DNA of 64,000 nucleotides from Sporocytophaga myxococcoides DSM 11118 (GTDB lineage: Bacteria; Bacteroidota; Bacteroidia; Cytophagales; Cytophagaceae): positions 496,001 to 560,000 of the forward strand of contig NZ_AUFX01000003.1 of NCBI RefSeq assembly GCF_000426725.1, in the 5' to 3' direction. Shown here one piece after another: positions 25,224 through 33,420 of the stretch; within the stretch, counting starts at the first letter, position 1, and the number at the start of each line of letters is the position of its first letter. The translations under genes were made by a program, and so were the position numbers. The notes under the pieces were generated by a model, which ran no database searches, had not been told where the DNA came from, and was given only the letters and a program-made list of their open reading frames with translations.

Positions 25224-26546
25224 TTATCGGGCACCTTTAGAAGTGTTGTTATTGTTACTCTGTTTATTATTGCCATTGGACTTTTTTCTACCGAACCATT
25301 TAGGCTTGCCCGAACCTGAAGGTTTACTATTCTGCTTTGCACCACCTGACGGGTTTTGCCTTGCACCAGTTGACTGACGAGAGTTGTTAGACTGGGGAAC
25401 TTCAATACCAGGCCCATCAAAAGGATGCTCTTTAATTACAGGTATTTCCTTTGCTATCAATTTATTGATAGCTCTGAGATAAGCACGTTCTTCCGTATCA
25501 CAGAAAGCAATCGCAATACCATTAGCTCCTGCCCTTCCTGTTCTGCCTATTCTGTGCACATAGGTTTCAGGCTCGTTTGGCAGCTCATAGTTAATTACAT
25601 GAGAAAGCTTTTCAATATCTATACCTCTGGCAGCAATGTCTGTGGCAACGAGTACCCTTATTTTCTTAAGCTTAAAGTTCTCTAATGCTCTTTGTCTAGC
25701 ATTCTGAGACTTATTACCATGGATGGCTTCTGCCGAAATACCAGCTTTGGTAAGATCCTTGCTGATTCTGTCTGCGCCATGTTTGGTTCTCGTAAATATC
25801 AAAGCCTCGGGAATAGCAGGATCTTTCAGCAAATGAATCAACAACCCTTTTTTGTTAGATTTCTCAACATAGTATACCAATTGATTCACTGTTTCGGCTG
25901 CAGATGAAACAGGAGCTACTTCTACTTTTTTGGGATTTACAAGAATTGATTCTGCCAGATTTTTTATTTCCGGAGCCATCGTAGCTGAAAAGAACAATGA
26001 TTGTTTCTTAGCCGGAAGCTTGGTCAAAATCTTTTTGATATCGTGAATAAAGCCCATATCCAGCATTCTGTCAGCTTCATCCAGAACAAATATCTCAATA
26101 TGATCCAATCTGATAATTCCCTGGTTCATAAGATCCAAAAGCCTTCCAGGAGTCGCTATTAGTATATCTACTCCTCTTTTTATAGCTTCAACCTGAGGAT
26201 TCTGAGATACTCCTCCAAAAATAACAGCATGATTTACTCTTGTATTTCTTCCATAGGCTGAGAAACTATCTCCTATCTGAATCGCTAGTTCTCTCGTTGG
26301 AGTAAGTATTAAAGACTTTACAGTTCTTTTCCCCCTGTTATCTGTAATTTTATTTTCAAGCAATTGCAATATCGGTAAAGCGAAAGCCGCAGTTTTTCCT
26401 GTTCCCGTCTGAGCACAACCAAGCAAATCTTTCTTTTCAAGGATAAAAGGAATAGCCTGAGATTGAATAGACGTAGGCTGAGTATATCCCTCTTGTTCCA
26501 GAGCCTCAAGGATTGGGGATATAAGATTTAATTTTTTAAAAGACAT
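25224..26546 (-). CDS. DEAD-box ATP-dependent RNA helicase
   Basis: A 440-residue DEAD-box protein with the Q motif (GYTQPTSIQ, 20-28), Walker A AQTGTGKT (45-52), PTRELA, DEAD, SAT and [10 protein letters not shown], so both RecA-like domains are complete (about 1-370). The last 60 residues are a Lys/Gly/Asn/Ser-rich basic tail, common in RhlE-like helicases and likely to bind RNA. It unwinds RNA duplexes, for example in ribosome assembly or mRNA decay. The gene is monocistronic, followed by a hairpin terminator shared with the convergent gene. Confidence 0.93.
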   Translation of the reverse strand: MSFKKLNLISPILEALEQEGYTQPTSIQSQAIPFILEKKDLLGCAQTGTGKTAAFALPILQLLENKITDNRGKRTVKSLILTPTRELAIQIGDSFSAYGRNTRVNHAVIFGGVSQNPQVEAIKRGVDILIATPGRLLDLMNQGIIRLDHIEIFVLDEADRMLDMGFIHDIKKILTKLPAKKQSLFFSATMAPEIKNLAESILVNPKKVEVAPVSSAAETVNQLVYYVEKSNKKGLLIHLLKDPAIPEALIFTRTKHGADRISKDLTKAGISAEAIHGNKSQNARQRALENFKLKKIRVLVATDIAARGIDIEKLSHVINYELPNEPETYVHRIGRTGRAGANGIAIAFCDTEERAYLRAINKLIAKEIPVIKEHPFDGPGIEVPQSNNSRQSTGARQNPSGGAKQNSKPSGSGKPKWFGRKKSNGNNKQSNNNNTSKGAR

Positions 26547-27207
26547 GTATTAAATTGTTTTACGAGGGGCTCCACCTGAATCCTTCAATATGAGAAGAAT
26601 TTACATCTACCTGTATTTGACATTACCAGGGAAGTATATGTCTTATTGTGAATTCCCTTTCTGTGAATATTTTTTTTGGGAAAATTTCTCTCTGAGTCCC
26701 TGGAAATTTTATTATTTTAAACCTGAATGTGTAACTTAAAAGAAACTAAATGAGGTAGTTATTAGTTCAATTTGCCTCATAATGAAGGGCCGAAGGAAAA
26801 ACTCTGCAATCAATCCGCAAGTGCTACAACAGATCAAAGCTAGGCAAATAAATTTGTAAAACCTAAAGATGCTAAGGATCTCATCCTAATAACCTGACTT
26901 TAAAGTGTTTATTTTCTTTAATAAAACTTTTTTCTTTAAATTCAGTAAACAGCCAAATCAATTGTTTTAAGGGATATACATCAATTTTGAAGGAAACAAG
27001 CTGGATCTTGATGCGACAAATGACTTTATTCGCATAATTTTTCGTTTTTTTTCCCGTTTTTCCACCAATGAAAGACAATGGATGATTAATTCTCTAATTT
27101 TCAAATTAAAAGAAGACTAAAAAATACCCATTGAGCTGCATATAAATTTGCTAAACCATATAAAATCCTTTTAATTTACAACCTCGAAAAATTGAACAAA
27201 ACAACTT
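26547..27207. other. 660-bp intergenic segment between the helicase gene and the coiled-coil gene
   Basis: No convincing gene. Short frames exist: a 25-codon ATG frame at 26782-26859 (+) and a 65-codon frame at 26881-27078 (-). Neither has supporting features. A TAAATTTG at 27143-27150 resembles a -7 box and could be the promoter of the coiled-coil protein, although no clear -33 element precedes it at the right distance. Confidence 0.4.
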
Positions 27208-28119
27208 ATGGAACAAAAAAGCAACAAGACTGTAAAAATTCTCCTTGCTCTTTCACTGGTAGTGAATATTGCCTTAATCATTTTTGTGATTACACTGAAT
27301 AGTCAAAATGATGAAAAAGCTCAAAAAATTGATGAGTTGACAGGTGTAGTAAGCACTAAAGACAGTGAAATCGTAGCTAAAACACAGGAACTGGAAACAA
27401 TGAGCCAGGATCTTGAAAGAATCAGACAAGAAAGAGAAAACCTTGGTTTACAAAATGACTCTCTTGATAAGCAAATCGCTGATCTGAACACATTTATCAC
27501 TCAGTTGAAAAAATCAAGCAAACTTGATTCTAAAAAACGTAAAGAACTTGAAGAGTTAGTTGCTAAACTTAGAGAAGAGATCACTGCTAAAGATTACGAA
27601 ATCGCTCAGTTAAAAACTGCTAACGATTCTTTGAATACAAGTGTAAGTAACCTTACATCTGAGAAGAGAAAACTTGGTGATTCTCTTGATCTTACTTCTA
27701 AAGAACTTGCTTATGCATCTATCCTGAAAGCTGAAGGCGTTAAAGTAACTGCGTTGAAAGAAAACGGAAAAGAAATGGATCAGGAAGAATACAAACACAG
27801 CAAAATCGACAGAATAAAAATCACTTTTGTTCTAGCTGATAACAAAGCTGCTAAGAAAAACCTGAAAAAATTCTATGTAACACTTGTTCCTCCATCTGGA
27901 ACTCCGTTCTCTGACCCAATCAATGGTGGAGGTGTTGTTAACCTTGCTGACGGAACTGAAGCTCAGTATACACTTAGCCAAGACCTAAGCTTTGACAACT
28001 CTAATCAAAAAGTTTCTTTCCTTCTTTCTAAAGGATTCAACTATATTCCAGGACAATATAAAATTCATGTATACTCTGAAGGACATAAAATCGGAGAAGG
28101 TGGATTCAATGTAAAATAA
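27208..28119 (+). CDS. Membrane-anchored coiled-coil protein, 303 aa
   Basis: An N-terminal anchor (about 9-29, VKILLALSLVVNIALIIFVIT) is followed by a long acidic coiled coil (about 37-170, rich in Glu, Lys, Leu heptads) and a C-terminal beta domain (about 200-303, with KIDRIKITFVLADNK, KKFYVTLVPPSG, GQYKIHVYSEG). It is probably inserted in the inner membrane with the coil outside the cytoplasm or, if the anchor is reversed, inside; the sequence does not decide. Function unknown. It is followed by a strong terminator. Confidence 0.75.
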   Translation: MEQKSNKTVKILLALSLVVNIALIIFVITLNSQNDEKAQKIDELTGVVSTKDSEIVAKTQELETMSQDLERIRQERENLGLQNDSLDKQIADLNTFITQLKKSSKLDSKKRKELEELVAKLREEITAKDYEIAQLKTANDSLNTSVSNLTSEKRKLGDSLDLTSKELAYASILKAEGVKVTALKENGKEMDQEEYKHSKIDRIKITFVLADNKAAKKNLKKFYVTLVPPSGTPFSDPINGGGVVNLADGTEAQYTLSQDLSFDNSNQKVSFLLSKGFNYIPGQYKIHVYSEGHKIGEGGFNVK

Positions 28120-28140
28120 GCTTTTATCAAGCTGTAAATA

Positions 28141-28172
28141 AAAACCTCAGATTTACCATCTGAGGTTTTTTT
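28141..28172 (+). terminator. Terminator of the coiled-coil protein gene
   Basis: AAAACCTCAGAT pairs with ATCTGAGGTTTT around a 5-nt loop and continues into a T-run; it lies between convergent genes and may also act on kptA. Confidence 0.88.
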
Positions 28173-28182
28173 ATAATACTGC

Positions 28183-28749
28183 CTATCCTTTAATCTCCGT
28201 AAATCCCAGTTTCAAGTATTTAACTGGAACATGATCAGTAAGCCAAACTTTATTCTCTGATAGATAAAAGACAAAACCATCAGCAAACATCGCTTCTGAT
28301 GCTACCTCAAAAATTACAGGTTTTCCATGCCTCTTACCAACAGATATAGCTATCTCCACATCAATACTTAAGTGAACATGTTGGCGACTTTGCTTATCAA
28401 GACCTGTCTTTAATATTGACTCCGAAAAACGTTCTGCTGTGCCATGATACAGTATTGCAGGAGGCTTTTTAGACTCATAACCTAACTCAATATTAACAGA
28501 ATGTCCCTGACTCGCTCTTATGAGCGTTCTACTTTCATTATATGCAAATCTCTTTTTGTTATTAGTAGCTACAACATAATCAAGTATTTCAAATGACATA
28601 TTAAATCCATGCTGATTCATCTTGAAAATTAACAGCTCAGGGTCAACCCAACCGTTCTCATCAAGCCTGATACCAATTGATTCGGGTTGATGCCTTAACA
28701 CAAGACTTAAAAATTTGCTTATTCTTTGATTTTCTTTTTCACTTATCAA
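28183..28749 (-). CDS. kptA: RNA 2'-phosphotransferase (Tpt1/KptA family)
   Basis: A 188-residue protein matching Tpt1/KptA along its length: ISKFLSLVLRHQPE (Arg19-His20), IRASQGHS with Arg78, ILYHGT (about 99-104), RQHVHLS (122-128) and GKRHGKPV with Arg140. The enzyme moves an internal 2'-phosphate of RNA onto NAD, giving ADP-ribose 1''-2'' cyclic phosphate; in fungi this finishes tRNA splicing, and the bacterial substrate is unknown. No ATG precedes the first conserved residues, so a TTG at 28749 is the likely start. It follows the endonuclease V gene by 15 bp, so the two are cotranscribed. Confidence 0.88.
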   Translation of the reverse strand: MISEKENQRISKFLSLVLRHQPESIGIRLDENGWVDPELLIFKMNQHGFNMSFEILDYVVATNNKKRFAYNESRTLIRASQGHSVNIELGYESKKPPAILYHGTAERFSESILKTGLDKQSRQHVHLSIDVEIAISVGKRHGKPVIFEVASEAMFADGFVFYLSENKVWLTDHVPVKYLKLGFTEIKG

Positions 28750-28764
28750 ACTGATAAAAACTAA

Positions 28765-29271
28765 TTAATCATTTTCTTTAGTCATGTTGTCCAATTGTTT
28801 AAGAAGATCCGGAATTCTGTATGGGCCATACATGGCTTTAACATTTGCAGAAGCCTCATCTATATTTATCCCCACAGCAGTAATGTACAGGGGCTTTTTA
28901 CTTACGCCTCTGTATACTTCTCTCTTTAAATTATTTATTTGAGCGAAATTGGTTTTAGCAACACCAATAACAGGAATACGATTTTCCAATACATTGAAAA
29001 GATGAGCTCCCAATCCTGGCTTGTATTCATCATCAAGAAAGACAAAGCCATCCACTACAATCATAGTAACTTCATCAAGTTTTATTTTATTTAATAAACT
29101 TAAAATACAAGGTAGTTCGCGTTTATAAAAAGCCCCTGATTCATATTCACTCACTTCTTCTTTTATTTCAGAAAATATTTGAGCTGGAATTTTATCATTC
29201 CAGTCAGCAAACAGAAGGCAAACAGTCTTTGCCTTGTTTTCAAAATAATAAGTGTCAAAAGCTAAAATCAT
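28765..29271 (-). CDS. nfi: Endonuclease V family protein (Nfi-like)
   Basis: A 168-residue member of the endonuclease V family. The metal-binding acidic residues Asp6, Glu52 (FYKRELP) and Asp74 (VDGF) have spacing close to Thermotoga EndoV (Asp43/Glu89/Asp110). PGLGAHLF, PVIGVAK (Lys106) and a C-terminal PYRIP are also present. The protein is shorter than E. coli Nfi (223) but looks complete. EndoV cuts next to inosine, in DNA and in RNA. The tight coupling with kptA favours an RNA role. It starts 9 bp after the upstream lipoprotein gene. Confidence 0.82.
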   Translation of the reverse strand: MILAFDTYYFENKAKTVCLLFADWNDKIPAQIFSEIKEEVSEYESGAFYKRELPCILSLLNKIKLDEVTMIVVDGFVFLDDEYKPGLGAHLFNVLENRIPVIGVAKTNFAQINNLKREVYRGVSKKPLYITAVGINIDEASANVKAMYGPYRIPDLLKQLDNMTKEND

Positions 29272-29280
29272 AAAGTGGCT

Positions 29281-30204
29281 TCACAAGGCTCCTGACCTCC
29301 AATTAGTCCAATGGTTATTAGGAGTAAGCTTTGGTTTCCAAAAAGTCGTGTCTCCCGTAACCAATATTTTTGCAATCATACGATAGGTTTCATAGCTATC
29401 AGGAGTCATGTTATTTTTATGGTGAAATGAGTCAATTGTTATTAATTTAGGAAGAGTGTCTGGTAGATTTTTTCTAAGATCCTCTTCATTTGCAGACATT
29501 ACTTCTTTTTGGGTTTCACTTAAAAATCTGACAAGGTCTTTAAAACCCACCAATCTTTTCGGATTATCATACTCTCGGAATTTTATATCAAAAGCTTCAT
29601 ACTCTAATCCGTTATGATTAACAGGCAACAAGACATCTCTCACTTTTATTTCATTTATATCAGAATCGACTAGTTCAAATTGTTCCATTTCAAGACCTTT
29701 GAAGTTTTGAATCCTTTTAAATTCCTCCTGTGAAATCAATTCTACTGAAGAAAAATTGCTAACATAGGACCTTTCGGGGGAAATTTCTTTTGAATATGAA
29801 ATACAATTACCAATATAGACCAAATTTATTTGGGCATTAAATTGCCTGTTATGGTAGCCATTGGTTTCAAAAACTATGGCCCATCTATTCTTATCTGCAT
29901 ACAAGTGAATCTTGCTGCTGGCAATAAACATATAGCCATTTTCCAGATCAGGAAAAAAATTATATACTATTTGATTTTCATTTGATTTCGGAAATCTATC
30001 TCCAGGAATTCCCTTAAAAGCCAAATTTAGTTCATTTAAAACAGATTGTTCGTCAAAGTTTAAATTCACAGGAGATATAAAATCAATTTTACTCATCATT
30101 ACTTTTCCTGAATCGACAAATTTCATTTGATTATCAGTTTCTTTAATTTTTCCGAAACATCCTGATAATAAAACAATCATTAAAGTATAGCCAAAAGCTT
30201 TCAT
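29281..30204 (-). CDS. Hypothetical lipoprotein, 307 aa
   Basis: The lipobox is clear (MKAFGYTLMIVLLSGC; Cys16). The mature part of about 290 residues is mostly polar with mixed strands and helices. It includes several paired strands (FMKSKIDFISPVNLN-like, GYMFIASSKIHLYADKN, RWAIVFETNGYHN) and no known domain. Location is probably the outer membrane. It is the first gene of the three-gene unit with nfi and kptA, 9 bp apart. Whether it functions with them is unknown. Confidence 0.6.
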   Translation of the reverse strand: MKAFGYTLMIVLLSGCFGKIKETDNQMKFVDSGKVMMSKIDFISPVNLNFDEQSVLNELNLAFKGIPGDRFPKSNENQIVYNFFPDLENGYMFIASSKIHLYADKNRWAIVFETNGYHNRQFNAQINLVYIGNCISYSKEISPERSYVSNFSSVELISQEEFKRIQNFKGLEMEQFELVDSDINEIKVRDVLLPVNHNGLEYEAFDIKFREYDNPKRLVGFKDLVRFLSETQKEVMSANEEDLRKNLPDTLPKLITIDSFHHKNNMTPDSYETYRMIAKILVTGDTTFWKPKLTPNNHWTNWRSGAL

Positions 30205-30374
30205 CTACTAATACTAAAAAATAAGACATAAAAACTAATTTTAAAATTAACCCAAATGGATAGTTTTTTAAATAATCTCACCAATGCTTTGCTTCTTATT
30301 TAAGTGAAACCCATCAGGAAAAGAAATCATCAAAATTCTTTTAAAAAAAATAATTGGACAAATTAAAGATTTTA

Positions 30375-30470
30375 ATCCGGCATTTTTGTGCCTCAATCCT
30401 TTATACTTTCTGTTAATTATTGCTTAAAATATCAAAAAGTTAAAGAAAAAGTATCCGGCACTAAAGTGCC
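30375..30470 (+). repeat. Two copies of ATCCGGCA with GTGCC hairpins
   Basis: ATCCGGCA at 30375-30382 is followed by TTTTTG-TGCC (weak hairpin). The same octamer recurs at 30453-30460 and forms GGCAC-TAAA-GTGCC (30457-30470). The two elements are about 78 bp apart and lie upstream of the 26-codon frame. Confidence 0.45.
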
Positions 30471-30520
30471 TTAAACAATATAAATATATCCTGATTTACA
30501 ATAATTTACAGTTTGAAAAG

Positions 30521-30601
30521 ATGAAACAATCTGCAATATTTACGTATAATCGATTGAACAAGAGTAAAAAGGCAGCTAAACACGCTACTATTTACGTTTA
30601 A
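30521..30601 (+). CDS. Micro-ORF, 26 codons, basic peptide (possible)
   Basis: An ATG-initiated frame (MKQSAIFTYNRLNKSKKAAK...HATIYV) of 26 codons, followed 48 bp later by a strong terminator. It is very basic and has no membrane segment. It lies in a 490-bp gap, so either a small peptide or a non-coding RNA transcript that ends at the terminator is plausible. Evidence is positional only. Confidence 0.3.
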   Translation: MKQSAIFTYNRLNKSKKAAKHATIYV

Positions 30602-30648
30602 ACTATTTTTTGATATTTTTTTAATTATCTTTTTGATCTAAAAAAATT

Positions 30649-30681
30649 AGCCTCCGAAAGTTTTTTCGGGGGCTTTTTTTT
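30649..30681. terminator. Strong bidirectional terminator before the GmhB-like gene
   Basis: AGCCTCCGAAA pairs perfectly with TTTCGGGGGCT (one G-T) over a 4-nt loop, then T8; on the minus strand a T-run also follows. It lies 17 bp beyond the GmhB-like stop (minus) and ends whatever is transcribed from the left on the plus strand. Confidence 0.88.
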
Positions 30682-30697
30682 AAATGCTTGTTAAATC

Positions 30698-31213
30698 TTA
30701 TGCCTGTAAAATTAATTCTGAAGCTTTTTTAAGGTCATCTGCTTTAATATCAACTTCTACCGGATAAGGTTCTTCATGTCCAACCAGAACAGTTTTAATT
30801 CCAAGTTTTTTTGCAGGTACTAAATCTCTGTTTTTATCACCAATCATCCATGAAGATTCTATATCTATATCGAATTTAGCAATTGCCTTTTCAAACATAA
30901 GCGAATCTGGCTTTCTTGATATGGATTCAGAAATAGTCTGGTGATATGGGCTATAATAATATCTGTCTATAAGACAACCACACTTTTCCTGAAAAAAATC
31001 ATGACAGATTTTAACGTCTTCGTGGCCGTAAATACCTTTTGCAATTCCTGACTGGTTTGTAATTACCACCAACAGATAACCTGCCTTTTTAAATGCTTCC
31101 AAAGCTTCTATTACTCCAGGTATAATTTTAAAATCTTCCAAAGTATATGTATAATCAACTTTGTCAACATTAATCACACCATCGCGATCAAGAAAGATAC
31201 ATTTAGCGCCCAT
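30698..31213 (-). CDS. HAD-IIIA phosphatase related to heptose bisphosphatase GmhB
   Basis: A 171-residue HAD hydrolase with DRDGVINVD (Asp9 nucleophile, Asp11 acid/base), ITNQSG (51-56), SRKP (about 99-102) and IGDKNRD (124-130). This order matches GmhB/HisB-N phosphatases. In GmhB a zinc loop CxHxnCxC lies between the NQSG and KP segments; here the corresponding region (YYSPYHQTISESISRKP) has His but none of the cysteines, so no zinc ribbon is expected. A heptose-type or other sugar bisphosphate substrate is possible. No LPS-core genes are beside it. Confidence 0.72.
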   Translation of the reverse strand: MGAKCIFLDRDGVINVDKVDYTYTLEDFKIIPGVIEALEAFKKAGYLLVVITNQSGIAKGIYGHEDVKICHDFFQEKCGCLIDRYYYSPYHQTISESISRKPDSLMFEKAIAKFDIDIESSWMIGDKNRDLVPAKKLGIKTVLVGHEEPYPVEVDIKADDLKKASELILQA

Positions 31214-31299
31214 TAAATTTCCTTAATTTTTTTTCCAAAAATAATCCTTTTATGTGCATTGGAATGTATTTTCGCAGGCAGGAACTTACACCAGATATT

Positions 31300-32631
31300 A
31301 TGGTTGGAATAATCGGAGCAGGAATTTCAGGATTAACATTAGCTTATCAACTTCAGGAAAGAAACATACCTTACCTTTTATTGGAAGAAAAAGACATAAC
31401 AGGAGGATATATAAAAACTGAAATTACTGATAATTATACGCTGGACATAGGTCCAAACAGTATTTTGGCTGATGAAGAAATCACAAAATTCTTTAATTCA
31501 ATAGGCATTGAAAATGAACTTATTGAAGCAAATCCGAACAGTAAGGATCGCTACATTTTTAAAGCTGGCAAATATCAGGTGTTACCCGATTCCCCGCCCA
31601 AATTACTCAAAAGCAACTTCTTTTCTTTCAAAACCAAAATTTCAATATTACGCGAATTTTTCAGAAAAACAGAGAAGATTGAAGACGAAACTTTAGCCCA
31701 TTTCATAACCAGAAGATTCAATAAAGAAGTTACAGATTACGTACTAAATCCATTTGTAACAGGTATTTACGCTGGAAATCCTGAAAAACTGCTAGTAAAA
31801 CTTACTTTTCCTATTTTAAATGACCTGGAAAATAAATATGGTTCGGTATTAAAAGGAATGCTAAAATCCGGCGGAAGTGGTAGAAGGAAATCTTTTAACT
31901 TTAGGAATGGCATGGCTACTTTGCCAAAAGCTATTGCTAAAAAACTGAAAAATCTTCAGTTAAATACACAAGTAGAAAAAGTGGAATATCAAGATGGTCA
32001 ATACAAGGTATCTGCTCTTTCAAACGGTCAAATACTTTCGTACAACTTCAGTCAATTGGTAATAGCAACACCGGCTTTTGCAGCATCTTCGATTATGGAA
32101 AATATATCAATCGAAGTTGCCAAAGCTTTAAGTCAGATTGAGTATCCTTCAATGGCATTGGTTCATACAGTTTATTCAAAGGATAATGTCAATGTTCAAT
32201 TAAATGGTTTTGGCGGGTTGAATCCTAAGATTGAAAATAAATTTGCTGCAGGCTCCATATGGACTTCCTCAGTATTTTCAGGCAGAGTTCCCGATAATCA
32301 AATCCTTTTAACGTCATTTGTCGGTGGCAGTCAATATTCTGAACAATATAAAAACGCGGATCAACAGATCAAGGAAAACATCATCCAGGATTTTCAAAGG
32401 GATTTGAAAATTGAAGGAAGACCGTTAATGCAGAAGATTCACAGATGGGAAAAAGCAATACCTCAATATGATAAGAACCTTCAAGCAGCTTATTCGGAAA
32501 TAGAAAAGCTTCAGGTAAAAGGCATATATTTTTGTGCGGGCTGGTATAAAGGAGTATCTCTTTCTGATTGCATTAAGAATGCAAGTCAATTGGCAAAAAA
32601 TATTTCCACCTTAAAGGATACTCATTCTTAA
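31300..32631 (+). CDS. hemY: Protoporphyrinogen oxidase (HemY type)
   Basis: I use the ATG at 31300 (MVGIIGAGISGLTL). The frame opens to an ATG at 31252, but the FAD dinucleotide motif GAGISGL should be near the N-terminus. The protein then has 443 residues, typical of HemY. After the FAD domain, the NPFVTGIYAGNPEKL segment and the C-terminal FCAGWYKGVSLSDCIKNA flavin-contact motif are characteristic. HemY oxidises protoporphyrinogen IX (or coproporphyrinogen III in the Gram-positive-type route) during heme synthesis. No other heme genes are adjacent; the next gene starts 22 bp downstream. Confidence 0.85.
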   Translation: MVGIIGAGISGLTLAYQLQERNIPYLLLEEKDITGGYIKTEITDNYTLDIGPNSILADEEITKFFNSIGIENELIEANPNSKDRYIFKAGKYQVLPDSPPKLLKSNFFSFKTKISILREFFRKTEKIEDETLAHFITRRFNKEVTDYVLNPFVTGIYAGNPEKLLVKLTFPILNDLENKYGSVLKGMLKSGGSGRRKSFNFRNGMATLPKAIAKKLKNLQLNTQVEKVEYQDGQYKVSALSNGQILSYNFSQLVIATPAFAASSIMENISIEVAKALSQIEYPSMALVHTVYSKDNVNVQLNGFGGLNPKIENKFAAGSIWTSSVFSGRVPDNQILLTSFVGGSQYSEQYKNADQQIKENIIQDFQRDLKIEGRPLMQKIHRWEKAIPQYDKNLQAAYSEIEKLQVKGIYFCAGWYKGVSLSDCIKNASQLAKNISTLKDTHS

Positions 32632-32653
32632 ATTTGTTTTTTATTTTTAACAC

Positions 32654-33391
32654 GTGGAAAAGGCGATTGTCATTATACCTACTTATAACGAGAAGGAAAA
32701 CATTGAAACTGTAATCAGGAAGGTATTTACATTAAGTATTCCCTTTGATGTTCTTATTATAGATGATGGCTCGCCTGACGGAACTGCGGATATTGTTAAA
32801 GAACTTCAACTAGAATATCCCGGCAGACTTTTTCTGGAGCAAAGAAAGGGCAAACTTGGACTTGGTACCGCTTATATACATGGCTTCAAATATGCTATTG
32901 CGAGAAACTATGAGTATATATGCGAAATGGATGCAGACATGTCTCACAATCCGGAAGATCTTGTTAAACTCTATAATTCTTGCGCGGAACAAGGTTATGA
33001 TCTGGCTATAGGTTCTCGCTATGTAAATGGTATCACTGTGATCAACTGGCCCATGAGCAGGGTTTTAATGTCCTATTATGCCAGTACCTATGTTCGTTTT
33101 ATTACAGGTATGCAAATACAGGATACCACAGCTGGTTTCAAGTGCTACAGAAAAAAAGTGCTAGAAACAATTAATCTGGATGACATAAAATTTACAGGAT
33201 ATGCATTTCAGATTAAGATGAAATTTTTAACCTGGAAATTTGGATTCAAGATAATAGAAGTGCCTATCATTTTCACAGATCGTACACTTGGACAATCAAA
33301 AATGTCTTCAGGAATTTTTAAAGAAGCCGTATTTGGTGTGCTTCAGATGAAAATCGAAAGTATGTTCAAACATTATATACCGGAACAATAA
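32654..33391 (+). CDS. Polyprenol-phosphate mannose synthase-like glycosyltransferase (GT2)
   Basis: A 245-residue GT2 enzyme without C-terminal membrane helices, as in the soluble DPM1-like type. Motifs are VIIPTYNEKEN (6-16), IDDGSPDGT (36-44), the DXD-type MDADMSHNPEDL (93-104), GSRYVNG and a late FTDRTLGQSKMSSGI motif typical of DPM1/Ppm1. It should transfer mannose or a similar sugar to polyprenol phosphate. The start codon is GTG at 32654; no nearby ATG would retain the first strand. It follows the hemY gene by 22 bp. Confidence 0.85.
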   Translation: MEKAIVIIPTYNEKENIETVIRKVFTLSIPFDVLIIDDGSPDGTADIVKELQLEYPGRLFLEQRKGKLGLGTAYIHGFKYAIARNYEYICEMDADMSHNPEDLVKLYNSCAEQGYDLAIGSRYVNGITVINWPMSRVLMSYYASTYVRFITGMQIQDTTAGFKCYRKKVLETINLDDIKFTGYAFQIKMKFLTWKFGFKIIEVPIIFTDRTLGQSKMSSGIFKEAVFGVLQMKIESMFKHYIPEQ

Positions 33392-33420
33392 TCAACAAAT
33401 TCATTATTGTAATTTTTTCT

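Noticed and set aside
26782-26859. 25-codon ATG frame in the same gap
   Set aside because: Too short and without any flanking signal other than a nearby TTTG; less supported than the 30521 micro-ORF, which is followed by a terminator.
26881-27078. 65-codon minus-strand frame in the 660-bp gap
   Set aside because: No family, no terminator or promoter on that strand, and composition similar to random A/T-rich DNA. It could be a real small gene, but I cannot support it.
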